Both the position numbers and the translations under genes were made by a program. Shown here piece after piece: positions 54,050 through 62,867 of a DNA stretch of 64,000 bases. Numbering within the stretch: position 1 is the first letter of the stretch; every line of letters starts with the position of its first letter. Source of the stretch: JAUILA01 sp964563925 (lineage in GTDB: Bacteria > Bacteroidota > Bacteroidia > Cytophagales > Cyclobacteriaceae); contig CAZLZD010000006.1 in assembly GCA_964563925.1 (NCBI GenBank), forward strand, positions 49,205 to 113,204. The letters are read 5' to 3'. Under the pieces are notes generated by a model, which worked only from the letters and a program-made list of their open reading frames with translations, was not told the DNA's origin and made no database searches.

Positions 54050-54062
54050 CTTAACAGTTCAT

Positions 54063-54095
54063 TTTATTTAAATCACCTTTAATTATTTATATTTG
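54063..54095 (+). promoter_or_regulatory. Promoter of kdsD-manC
   Basis: TTTA (54063-54066), 21-base spacer, TATATTTG (54088-54095), a perfect -7 box. Predicted start near 54099, about 23 bases before the ATG at 54122, which supports that start over a TTG at 54107. Confidence 0.6.
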
Positions 54096-54121
54096 TTCGC
54101 GCTTGTTTGCGCGCAAACAGG

Positions 54122-55102
54122 ATGATTCAGATCACATTGAAGTTAGTAAAAAATATTCAAAAGATAGCCAAGGATGCACTGATTAATGAGGCCAATGCGA
54201 TCCGCAATCTGGAGTCGTATGTGGACGATCAGTTCGAGGCCTGTGTCCGGGAAATTTTTGAGGGAAAAGGACGTGTCGTTGTCACCGGAATTGGTAAGAG
54301 TGCCATTGTCGCCAATAAGATTACCGCCACCCTGAATTCGACCGGGACTCCGGCCCTTTTCATGCACGCGGCCGATGCCATTCATGGAGACCTTGGGATG
54401 GTTCAGAAAGATGATATTGTCATTTGTCTTTCCAAGAGCGGCAATACGCCGGAGATCAAGGTACTGGTGCCGCTGCTGAAGCGGACCGGCTCAAGGCTGG
54501 TTGCCCTGGTCAGCAATACGGATTCCTACCTGGCCCGTCAGGCAGACTTCATACTCAACGCCACGATTGAGGAGGAGGCCTGTCCCAATAACCTGGCGCC
54601 CACCACCAGTACCACTGCTCACATGGCCCTTGGGGATGCGCTGGCTATCTGCCTTCTGGCTCTCCGGGATTTCTCCAGTGAGGATTTTGCCCGGTATCAT
54701 CCGGGCGGGTCCCTTGGGAAACAGTTGTACCTGCGTGTGGATGACATCATCACCCAGAATGAATTGCCAATGGTTTCTGCCACTTCTGTTTTAAAAGATA
54801 CAATCCTTGAGATTTCTTCGAAGCGCCTCGGTTGTGCGGTAGTGGTCGACGACCAGGGTGACCTGGAAGGGATCATCACCGACGGTGATTTGCGCCGCGC
54901 ATTCGAACGGGGAGCCAATATGGATACCGGTGCCCGTACTATCATGGGCTCCCGCCCCAAGAGTATTGAGGTGGGAGAATATGCCGTAAAGGCTCTCAAC
55001 ATTATGCAGGATAACAGCATCAGCCAGGTCGTGGTGGTGGAGGGGAATAAACCACGTGGTATCGTGCACCTGCATGACCTGCTTCGTGAAGGCATCATAT
55101 GA
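54122..55102 (+). CDS. kdsD: Arabinose-5-phosphate isomerase
   Basis: Makes arabinose 5-phosphate for KDO in lipopolysaccharide. 326 residues from the ATG at 54122. SIS domain with VTGIGKSAIVANKITATLNSTG and CLSKSGNTPEI, then DFARYHPGGSLGKQL, followed by two CBS domains (about 205-326; EGIITDGDLRRAF). Overlaps manC by 4 bases (ATGA). Confidence 0.94.
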   Translation: MIQITLKLVKNIQKIAKDALINEANAIRNLESYVDDQFEACVREIFEGKGRVVVTGIGKSAIVANKITATLNSTGTPALFMHAADAIHGDLGMVQKDDIVICLSKSGNTPEIKVLVPLLKRTGSRLVALVSNTDSYLARQADFILNATIEEEACPNNLAPTTSTTAHMALGDALAICLLALRDFSSEDFARYHPGGSLGKQLYLRVDDIITQNELPMVSATSVLKDTILEISSKRLGCAVVVDDQGDLEGIITDGDLRRAFERGANMDTGARTIMGSRPKSIEVGEYAVKALNIMQDNSISQVVVVEGNKPRGIVHLHDLLREGII

Positions 55103-56178
55103 AGATTCATAAAGACAATTACCTGATCATAATGGCGGGGGGTACCGGCAGCCGGTTCTGGCCGTACAGCCGGATCGATAAACCCAAGCAATTTCAGGAC
55201 ATCCTGGGTGTGGGAAAGTCCCTGCTCCAGCTGACGTATGAGCGCTTTGAATCCTGTTGCCCTCGTTCCAACATTTTTGTCATTACCCACCGGGACTATA
55301 CCAACCACGTGGTGAAACAGTTACCGGAGGTTTTGAAGGAGAATATCCTGGAAGAGCCGTTCCGGCGCAATACGGCTCCCTGTATTGCCTATGCGAGCCA
55401 TAAAATAAGCAGGATCAACCCGCAGGCTACCTGTATTGTTACCCCGGCCGATCACGTAATTCTCAACCAGGAATCATTCTCCGACACCCTCGACCAGGCC
55501 ATCCGGGAAGCCCGGGGGGAAGAAAAGCTGGTAACCATCGGCCTCCAGCCCACGCGTCCGGATACAGGGTTTGGGTACATCCAGTTTCATGACGGAAAGG
55601 ACCCGTTGAAAAAGGTTAAGACCTTCACCGAGAAACCGGAAAAAAGCCTGGCCGGAAAGTTCCTGGAAAGCGGGGATTTTGTATGGAATTCGGGCATTTT
55701 CGTCTGGAGTGTCCGTGCTATTGCCAAGGCGTTGTCCCAGCATTTGCCGGAACTCAATGAGGCCTTCCTGGAAATCCGGAATTCATTTGGCACACCGGAA
55801 GAAGGAAGGGCCGTATTACAGGCCTATTCTCATATCACAAATATTTCCATTGATTACGGGGTGCTCGAAAAATCGTCCGACGTGTATGTGCTGATGGGCA
55901 ACTTCGGATGGTCGGACCTCGGCTCGTGGGAAGCGCTGCATACCATCTCCGACCAGGATGAAAACCACAATGGAATCCGGGCCAATACCATGCTCTACCG
56001 CACGACCAACACCCTGGTCAAAGGACCGTCAGATACACTTATTGTGGTACAGGGCCTGGATAATTACCTGGTTACTCTCTCCGACAACGTTTTGCTTATC
56101 TGCCGCCGGGATGATGAATCCCAGTTAAGGCATATTATGGCGGACGTAAGGGCGGTGAAGGGGAAGAATTACCTCTGA
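55099..56178 (+). CDS. manC: Mannose-1-phosphate guanylyltransferase
   Basis: Makes GDP-mannose for surface polysaccharides. 359 residues: catalytic domain only, without the C-terminal phosphomannose isomerase of the bifunctional form. Nucleotidyltransferase signature MAGGTGSRFWPYSR at 12-25, with TPADHVI near 118, FTEKP and WNSGIFVW further on. Convergent with rlmB, overlapping it by 10 bases. Confidence 0.93.
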   Translation: MKIHKDNYLIIMAGGTGSRFWPYSRIDKPKQFQDILGVGKSLLQLTYERFESCCPRSNIFVITHRDYTNHVVKQLPEVLKENILEEPFRRNTAPCIAYASHKISRINPQATCIVTPADHVILNQESFSDTLDQAIREARGEEKLVTIGLQPTRPDTGFGYIQFHDGKDPLKKVKTFTEKPEKSLAGKFLESGDFVWNSGIFVWSVRAIAKALSQHLPELNEAFLEIRNSFGTPEEGRAVLQAYSHITNISIDYGVLEKSSDVYVLMGNFGWSDLGSWEALHTISDQDENHNGIRANTMLYRTTNTLVKGPSDTLIVVQGLDNYLVTLSDNVLLICRRDDESQLRHIMADVRAVKGKNYL

Positions 56179-56927
56179 ATCAGCTGACGCTGCCGCACCA
56201 CCTCATAGACTGCCACCGCACTGGACACGGAGACATTCAGCGATTCAATGTGGCCTGTCATAGGGATCTTACCGCGTATGTCGCACATTTTCAGGTATTC
56301 GGGTGAAATTCCATCCTCCTCAGAGCCCATCAGTACGGCAATCGGTCCGCTCAGATCCGCCTCAAACATGTTGTCGCCGGTCTTTTCTGTACAGCCAAAT
56401 ATCCTGATACCGCTGCCCTTCAGGTACTCCAGGGTGGTTTTCAGGTTGTCTTCCCGGCAGACAGGAATATAACCAAGGGCTCCGGCCGATGTTTTCATTG
56501 CATCGGAATTAATGGCAGCGCTGCCGCGGGAAGGAACCACGATCGCATGAACGCCTGCACATTCCGCTGTCCGGGCAATCGCACCGAAATTACGTACATC
56601 CGTGATCCGGTCGAGAATAAGAAGGAAAGGCTCTTCGGCGTTGCCGTAGGCTTCATTGATAATATTGTCCAGGGAAGCGAAGGTAACAGATGACATCATG
56701 GCAATTGCCCCCTGGTGGTTTTTCCGGGTCACCCGGTTAAGCTTTTCGAGCGGAACCTGTGATACGGGTACATTGTGCTTCCGGGCAGTCTGAATAAGTT
56801 CTTTGAGCAGGGGATTGCTCAGGCCTTTCTGAACCATCAGTTTGTCGATCTCATTTCCTGCCAGGATATTTTCCATGATGGCACGGGTCCCGAATATCAT
56901 TTCCCGGCCTGGAGGTGTTTGTTTCAT
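56169..56927 (-). CDS. rlmB: 23S rRNA 2'-O-methyltransferase RlmB (SpoU/TrmH type)
   Basis: 252 residues. N-terminal L30e-like substrate domain (FGTRAIMENILAG, about 10-90) followed by the trefoil-knot SPOUT domain with RITDVRNFGAIARTA, VLMGSEEDGIS and IESLNVSVSSAVAVYEV. RlmB methylates G2251, but close homologues methylate other sites, so the target is inferred. The start lies 3 bases after the GWxTD gene. Confidence 0.88.
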   Translation of the reverse strand: MKQTPPGREMIFGTRAIMENILAGNEIDKLMVQKGLSNPLLKELIQTARKHNVPVSQVPLEKLNRVTRKNHQGAIAMMSSVTFASLDNIINEAYGNAEEPFLLILDRITDVRNFGAIARTAECAGVHAIVVPSRGSAAINSDAMKTSAGALGYIPVCREDNLKTTLEYLKGSGIRIFGCTEKTGDNMFEADLSGPIAVLMGSEEDGISPEYLKMCDIRGKIPMTGHIESLNVSVSSAVAVYEVVRQRQLIQR

Positions 56928-56930
56928 AGC

Positions 56931-58118
56931 TTATCGTTCGTCCATGGGCCGTGCTTCGCGCCAGTAGCGGGCTGCGGCAATATAGCCGTTTGCGAGCTCA
57001 TTGCTCCTGAGCAGTGAATACTGGCGGTCTGCATAACGGCTTTGCAAAACTACTAATTTAAATGTCATGCCGGGCAGTCGCTTGCCGGGAAGATAGGTCC
57101 ATATTTCGGCGTCTTGTTCGCGGATCACCTGATCAGGCGTTCCAAACACCACAAACAGCATACCCCGGTCGGTTTTCCAGCCTTCTTTATAGGTGGTAAA
57201 AAGTTCGTTGGCGTAGGCTACCTGGTCGTAATAATTTTTAATGATCCATTTTGCTTTCTCCTTGCCTCCGGCCATTTCCACCCAGAACTGGTCAAATTGT
57301 TTTTTATCGTCTTTGGCTGATCTCAGTTTCTGGCGTTCCTTCGTAGTGGTAATATAGATGAGGGGGTCCACCAGATCAGGAATCGTCACATATTCGGGAT
57401 AGTAGGGGCCCTGAACCCTGAAACTTTCCCCTGCCGAAGCCGCATTTCCGGTGGATACGTGATACAGTCCGTGCGTGTCATAGATATGGGCAAAGGCAGT
57501 ATCCAGCCGGAAGGTTCCCGTGGTTTCGATGGTCCTGGGCACTTCCCCCGGATCAGTAGCCATAGGCGGCCTGGCCGGCGGAAAAGGATGGTCATAGTAG
57601 GTCACTTCAATCGGCTCCCGCCCCAGGATATCGTAGCGGCCTTCGGTGATGTAGGAGCGGATCACCGGCCGGTCCATTGCATCCTTCAGCATAAAGGAAT
57701 GGACGTCTGTGGTGCGGACATCCTGAAAAAATGACAGGCCGCTGAGCGAACTGGTCACTTTTACAATAAGCAGGGGAGGGTAGTTTGGAAACCGGTAGCC
57801 GAGGAAGAAAGACTGTCCGCGCTGACCGAGGAAGGTTGAATCCGAAGGGGATACCCTCATCGACAACGGGGCGTTATAATCCGCTGCCGGGATAAATTCA
57901 ATGCTATAATCGGAAAGTTGCGTACTCCGGTTGTTGAGTTCAATTTCCAGCACGAGGAGCAGTCCGTTGCCTGGATTCTGAACCATACGGTAATGAAGGA
58001 ACAATTCCTCTTCCGGATCATACAGATGGGCAAAATTAATATCAGATACTTTTTCCTGCGCCGGTGATACGGCACTCATACCGGTTAGCAGGAGCAGTGA
58101 ACAAAGAAGCTTTTTCAT
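56931..58118 (-). CDS. GWxTD-domain exported protein
   Basis: 395 residues from the ATG at 58118, chosen for its signal peptide (MKKLLCSLLLLTGMSAVSPA). The longer reading from 58238 has none. The C-terminal third holds the family motif GWKTDRGMLFVVFGTPD, preceded by FDQFWVEMAGGKEKAKW. GWxTD proteins are common in Bacteroidota and have no known function. It is followed by rlmB in what looks like one unit. Confidence 0.85.
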   Translation of the reverse strand: MKKLLCSLLLLTGMSAVSPAQEKVSDINFAHLYDPEEELFLHYRMVQNPGNGLLLVLEIELNNRSTQLSDYSIEFIPAADYNAPLSMRVSPSDSTFLGQRGQSFFLGYRFPNYPPLLIVKVTSSLSGLSFFQDVRTTDVHSFMLKDAMDRPVIRSYITEGRYDILGREPIEVTYYDHPFPPARPPMATDPGEVPRTIETTGTFRLDTAFAHIYDTHGLYHVSTGNAASAGESFRVQGPYYPEYVTIPDLVDPLIYITTTKERQKLRSAKDDKKQFDQFWVEMAGGKEKAKWIIKNYYDQVAYANELFTTYKEGWKTDRGMLFVVFGTPDQVIREQDAEIWTYLPGKRLPGMTFKLVVLQSRYADRQYSLLRSNELANGYIAAARYWREARPMDER

Positions 58119-58188
58119 GGAAAACGGCTTGGTTTGCCTAAGGTAAACAAATTCTGCGCCAGAATGAACGGGTCTATCCCGCGGATGA

Positions 58189-58221
58189 TTGCGGTTAATC
58201 GGGTGAATGTTCCTATTTTTG
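58189..58221 (+). promoter_or_regulatory. Promoter of the methyltransferase gene
   Basis: TTG (58189-58191), 22-base spacer, TATTTTTG (58214-58221), a perfect -7 box. The leader to the ATG at 58237 is about 12 bases. Confidence 0.55.
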
Positions 58222-58236
58222 CCATAAAATGTTCCC

Positions 58237-59013
58237 ATGGGCGTTTACACCACTGAAATAGCTTCTGATAAAATTCCTTCCGACAACCCGATCCACCAGC
58301 GGTTACTGCAGGCCTATTACCTGGCCAGGCCCTACATCGGGGGCAACCTGCTGGAAGTAGGTTGTGGGGAAGGCAGGGGTATCCCGGTCTTGCAGGACCA
58401 CTGCGACCAGTATACCGGGCTGGACAAGATCCAGGAAGTGATTGATTCACTAAAAAAAACGTACCCTGAACATTCCTTCCTGCAGTCCAATATTCCGCCC
58501 ATAACCGGGCTCCCGGATAATGCCTTTGATGCTATTGTCACATTCCAGGTGATTGAGCATATCCGGGATGACCGTTCGTTTCTCCGGGAATTGTACCGTC
58601 TCCTGAAGCCGGGCGGCGTTGCGCTGGTCACCACCCCCAATATAAAAAAGACGCTTTCGCGTAATCCCTGGCACATCAGGGAATACACACCGGATCAGCT
58701 CGAAGGACTGGCCAAAGAGGTCTTCGATGAAGTGGAAATGAAAGGGATCGGAGGCAACCGGAAGGTGATGGACTATTACGAGATGAACCGGGAAGCGGTA
58801 CAACGGATCACGCGTTTTGACGTATTCAATTTACAGTATCGTCTTCCCGCGGCACTGTTGCGGATCCCGTACGATGTGCTGAACCGCCTCAACCGGAATA
58901 AGCTGAAGGAAACGGATGACAGCCTGGTAAAAAGCATCACCCACGAAGACTATATCCTCCTGGATGATGCCTCTGATGCGCTGGACCTCTTCTGCATCCT
59001 GCGCAAGAAATAA
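58237..59013 (+). CDS. Class I SAM-dependent methyltransferase
   Basis: 258 residues. SAM motif LLEVGCGEGRGIPV near 38-51, acidic residue in YTGLDKI, then FQVIEHIRDD and LLKPGGVALVTTPN (type 11). Substrate unknown; the family includes small-molecule, lipid and sugar methyltransferases. Convergent with the DUF2723 gene, with stops only one base apart. Confidence 0.9.
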   Translation: MGVYTTEIASDKIPSDNPIHQRLLQAYYLARPYIGGNLLEVGCGEGRGIPVLQDHCDQYTGLDKIQEVIDSLKKTYPEHSFLQSNIPPITGLPDNAFDAIVTFQVIEHIRDDRSFLRELYRLLKPGGVALVTTPNIKKTLSRNPWHIREYTPDQLEGLAKEVFDEVEMKGIGGNRKVMDYYEMNREAVQRITRFDVFNLQYRLPAALLRIPYDVLNRLNRNKLKETDDSLVKSITHEDYILLDDASDALDLFCILRKK

Positions 59014-59014
59014 T

Positions 59015-61996
59015 TTACATTCTCCTGTAATTCTCGTAAAGCTGCATGCCCTCATTGTAGGCATTCGTGAATTTCTCAGCCAGTTCTTCTTCCCCGTTCA
59101 TCAGCATGGTACGCTGCAGTTCGTTAAGCACGATTATATTCTCCTGCAAAACAAAACCTGTATCATTATTCGTTGCCTGGATATAGTTGATCATTTCGAT
59201 CGCCCGGTTCCCGACGGTCTCGGCAATACTCCTGGCCAGGTCATTTTCCTCCAGCATGTATAGCAGGGCAACCGTCCTGCTGGAGGTGTAGTCATAAGGG
59301 ATGGCCTCGTCGGGCATTTTCTCCAGCATAAACAGAAGCGCCTCACGTGCCTTGTCCATTTTCCCTTCGCTGATCAGCGAGGCAGCCAGCGTATTGAACG
59401 TACTGCGATGGTTCAGGACAAATTTCCGGTAATCCTCGGTATAATAGACCTCCGGGTTATCCAGTTCGCGGTAATAGAAATTTTCCATGAGATTGGTGAA
59501 CATGGTTTCGGTATCGACCATGTCAATTTCCGGGCGAGGGTTGCGTATCGGGAGAATGCGATAGGCATTCCCTTCCTGAACCAGGTAAGGCTCAAGGTCT
59601 ATATTGATTTGTTCCCTTGAGGTATTGTTCAGGTAAATCGGCCGTGACCAGTCGGTGGTGGCAAGAATATCCAGAATGGCGAGATCTTTTTTCTCGATGC
59701 CCCGCTGGCCCCGCTTCAGGTTGATGGTCATCCGGTCAACGAGCAGGCTGTCCATTCCTTCCGGGATTATCCCCAGGCTTCGCACCTTCTCTTTGTCTAT
59801 GGGAAGGGTAAGGGTGCCGCTGGGCAGGACATTGGTAGACGGATTTACCCGGAGCCGTTCGTCGTTCTGCTTGAGCAGGTTGATGTACTGGCGCAGGTCG
59901 ATCGACCGCAGGCCGAAGTTATCGTAGAGCGGCAGGTAATCGTTGGGACCTCCCGACTGATAATTTTTCAGCGTAAGCGTGAACGGGAAGGGATCGGATT
60001 CGTAGACTGGCCGCATCATCTGTTCGATGTACCAGTCCGTATTAAAGTAAGACAAAACCACCACCCGGGCATCGGTTCTGAATCCTTCCACATCCTGGAC
60101 ATACCAGAGCGGGAATGTGTCATTGTCACCGCCGGTAAAGAGGATGGCATTTTCAGCGGTGGAAGTCAGGAAGTTCTTGGCCGAATCAACCGAAAAGTAG
60201 CGGTTTGAACGGTCGTGGTCATCCCAGTTCTGCTGTGCCATGATCCCGGGCGCTACCAGGCAGAGGATGGTGGCGGCAATGGAAGCGTTTTTACCCGGAA
60301 GCATTTTCCTGAGGCCATCCGCAATGGCGAGTACGCTGAAGCCGATCCAGATGGCAAATGCGTAGAACGACCCGACGTAGATATAATCCCGTTCCCTGGG
60401 TTCGATGGGTGGTGAATTCAGGTAAAGGATCAGCGCAATACCTGTCAGGAAAAACAGCATGGCGACAAAAGCAAACCCATGCAGGTCTTTCCGGGCCTGG
60501 AAAAAGAGCCCTACGATACCCAGGAAAAAGGGTATCATAAAGTAATTATTGCGGCCTTTGTTCTGGGCGATCTCATCCGGGACCTCTTCGGTCAGGGCTT
60601 CAAGCGGATAAAGTACACCGGCATTCTGCACGTCGCTTTCCCTGCCGGTGAAGTTCCACATAAAGTATCGGAAATACATGGTACCCAGCTGGTGCGCAAA
60701 CATATAGTACATGTTATCGGCAAACGAAGGCGATTCATTGGGCCGCAGGCCGGTAACCTGCCGGTATCTCTGAACGTGGGCAGGCGCTTCGCTGTACATA
60801 CGCGGAAGAATGGTTGATTCGCGCGGGTCGTATTTGTATTCCACGCGGGTATCCACTACTTCATATTCTTCTTCTCCCTTCGCATAGAGCTTTTCTCCCT
60901 CTTCCGTGACCGGGTTTCCGACTTCGTCACGCACCAGGTCGGCGGTGTAATACTTTCCGTACAAGAGCGGCCGGCTGCCGTACTGCTCCCGTTTCAGGTA
61001 TTTGACAAAGGTGATCACGTTCTCAGGGTTATTTTCATCGATGGGCGGGTCATAATTGGACCGGATCACAATGATGGAATACGATGAATACCCGATCAGG
61101 ATAAATGCAAGGCTGAGCAGGGCGGTGTTGAGCAGGGGTCGTTTGTCATTTTGGGTCTTTCTGACTCCCCAGACCACTGCACCGATGATGATCAGGGCAA
61201 TGAAGATGGCGCCCGAGCCAAAGGGCAGGCCGATGCCATTGACAAAATAGATTTCGAACACGCCGGCCAGGCTGGGCAAACCCGGGATGATCAGGTTGTT
61301 GATCAGGATTACGATGAAACCGCTGATCAGCATGGTCCAGACGATACCCTTTACGCTGACGGTATATTTTTTAAAGTAATAGATGAGTCCGAGTGCCGGA
61401 ATAGTCACCAGGTTAAGCAGGTGGACGCCAATGGACAGTCCCATCATGTAGGCTATGAGAATAAGCCAGCGGTTGGCGCGTGATTCATCTTCGATAAGGT
61501 CCCATTTGAGCATGGCCCAGACCACGATTGCCGTGAAAAAACTGGACATGGCGTATACTTCGGCTTCCACTGCCGAAAACCAGAATGAGTCCGAGAAGGT
61601 GTAGGCAAGTGCACCGACGGCACTGGCGCCCAGGATAGCTACGGTTTGAAAACCGGTAGGCCTGACCCCCGGTACGACACCAAGAATTTTACGGGCCAGC
61701 ATGGAGATCGTCCAGAAAAGGAAGAGGATGGTAAAGCCACTGCTGAGCACACTGACGATATTTATCCAGTAGCCGACCTGTTCGGTATCGCCGAACGACA
61801 GCAACGAGAATATACGTCCGATCAGGAGATAGAACGGTGCCCCCGGGGGGTGCGGCACCATGAGACGGTAAGAGACCGCAATAAATTCTCCGGCATCCCA
61901 GTAACTGGCTACTTCCTCCACGGTAATGAGGTAGACCAGGGTGGCAATGGCAAAAGTGATCCAGCCGGCAATGTTATTGAGTTTTCTGAAATCCAT
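59015..61996 (-). CDS. DUF2723 membrane protein, glycosyltransferase-C-like
   Basis: 993 residues from the ATG at 61996 (the longer reading from 62047 lacks a credible start). About twelve helices in the first 600 residues, with SYWDAGEFIAVSYRL near 30 in the first loop, where GT-C enzymes of the protein O-mannosyltransferase type keep a catalytic Asp. The rest is periplasmic, with a helical repeat-like C-terminus (about 850-985). DUF2723 is found mainly in Bacteroidota; a role in protein or lipid glycosylation is inferred from fold similarity only. Confidence 0.85.
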   Translation of the reverse strand: MDFRKLNNIAGWITFAIATLVYLITVEEVASYWDAGEFIAVSYRLMVPHPPGAPFYLLIGRIFSLLSFGDTEQVGYWINIVSVLSSGFTILFLFWTISMLARKILGVVPGVRPTGFQTVAILGASAVGALAYTFSDSFWFSAVEAEVYAMSSFFTAIVVWAMLKWDLIEDESRANRWLILIAYMMGLSIGVHLLNLVTIPALGLIYYFKKYTVSVKGIVWTMLISGFIVILINNLIIPGLPSLAGVFEIYFVNGIGLPFGSGAIFIALIIIGAVVWGVRKTQNDKRPLLNTALLSLAFILIGYSSYSIIVIRSNYDPPIDENNPENVITFVKYLKREQYGSRPLLYGKYYTADLVRDEVGNPVTEEGEKLYAKGEEEYEVVDTRVEYKYDPRESTILPRMYSEAPAHVQRYRQVTGLRPNESPSFADNMYYMFAHQLGTMYFRYFMWNFTGRESDVQNAGVLYPLEALTEEVPDEIAQNKGRNNYFMIPFFLGIVGLFFQARKDLHGFAFVAMLFFLTGIALILYLNSPPIEPRERDYIYVGSFYAFAIWIGFSVLAIADGLRKMLPGKNASIAATILCLVAPGIMAQQNWDDHDRSNRYFSVDSAKNFLTSTAENAILFTGGDNDTFPLWYVQDVEGFRTDARVVVLSYFNTDWYIEQMMRPVYESDPFPFTLTLKNYQSGGPNDYLPLYDNFGLRSIDLRQYINLLKQNDERLRVNPSTNVLPSGTLTLPIDKEKVRSLGIIPEGMDSLLVDRMTINLKRGQRGIEKKDLAILDILATTDWSRPIYLNNTSREQINIDLEPYLVQEGNAYRILPIRNPRPEIDMVDTETMFTNLMENFYYRELDNPEVYYTEDYRKFVLNHRSTFNTLAASLISEGKMDKAREALLFMLEKMPDEAIPYDYTSSRTVALLYMLEENDLARSIAETVGNRAIEMINYIQATNNDTGFVLQENIIVLNELQRTMLMNGEEELAEKFTNAYNEGMQLYENYRRM

Positions 61997-62126
61997 TCGT
62001 TTTGTTAGTTGTCCAGATAAAGGGCGAAAATAAACAAAATATTTCACCTTACCTGCGTTAAACCGGGGTGAATACCTTAGTACGTCCGGATAAGCAAATT
62101 AGTATCTGTCGGGAAGCATTCTCCCG

Positions 62127-62759
62127 CTATTTATAGACCGCCGAATAGTAAAGAAGCCAGCCCAGGAAAGGCAGGACATAGAACAGGCCGACCAGGGCCA
62201 CAGCGATCCATTTGCTCCTGCCCAGGGTTTGCTGCATCAGGTAGCCCAGCACCACCCAGTAAATTATTTCGAAGAGGTTAATGGCTTTCAACGGGTAGAT
62301 CCAGCGCGGGTCGGTGGCGCGGGCATCCACCAGGAGCACGGCTGAGAAGGGGTAATAGATATTTATTTCATAGAGTGTGAAATCAGAAGGGAGGAACAGG
62401 AAATGGAAGATCTTCAGGGTTTCAGGTACGAGGAAGATAAATTCCGCGACGAGGGCCGCCTGAAAGCAACGGCTGTAGGAGATATTGTAGCCGAACAGAA
62501 AGCAGCCCACCCACAGCAGGAATGAGATAATCATGAACTTCCAGAAATAGACCACGGGTATGGTGGCAAACTGAAGGGCGGATATCAGCTTAAGGATACC
62601 GGCCTCGCCCTGCATTTCGAGGACCTCAAAGGCGGCGGTACCGCTTTCCAGGAATGATTTCTTCACCATCAGCAGGAGGAAGGTGGCTGTGCAGAGCAGG
62701 ATAAACAGGAGCCATTTGTTTACCGTCAGGGCCTCCCGTGAAAGTGATTGCAATGACAT
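62127..62759 (-). CDS. Integral membrane protein, unknown
   Basis: 210 residues with about five hydrophobic segments (16-33, 55-85, 90-115, 155-175, 183-205). A Yip1-like topology is possible; no motif is decisive. It starts a few bases after a TATATTTA box. Neighbours are the DUF2723 gene downstream and a divergent TPR gene. Confidence 0.65.
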   Translation of the reverse strand: MSLQSLSREALTVNKWLLFILLCTATFLLLMVKKSFLESGTAAFEVLEMQGEAGILKLISALQFATIPVVYFWKFMIISFLLWVGCFLFGYNISYSRCFQAALVAEFIFLVPETLKIFHFLFLPSDFTLYEINIYYPFSAVLLVDARATDPRWIYPLKAINLFEIIYWVVLGYLMQQTLGRSKWIAVALVGLFYVLPFLGWLLYYSAVYK

Positions 62760-62763
62760 GATG

Positions 62764-62771
62764 TAAATATA
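62764..62771 (-). promoter_or_regulatory. -7 box before the unknown membrane protein
   Basis: Minus strand TATATTTA, 7 of 8 to TAnnTTTG. It lies 4 bases from the ATG, so the transcript would be nearly leaderless. Confidence 0.3.
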
Positions 62772-62854
62772 GGGAGGACCGGACTGAAAAGGGTTGCGCT
62801 GCCCACGTCAATGAACCTTTTATCCGATTTACGTATTGATTACAGACAATAATG

Positions 62855-62862
62855 TAGATTTG
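62855..62862 (+). promoter_or_regulatory. -7 box before the TPR gene
   Basis: TAGATTTG, a perfect -7 box, 5 bases before the ATG at 62868. The -33 is uncertain (TTTA at 62828, 23 bases away, or TTG at 62836, 16 bases). Confidence 0.4.
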
Positions 62863-62867
62863 TTGCT

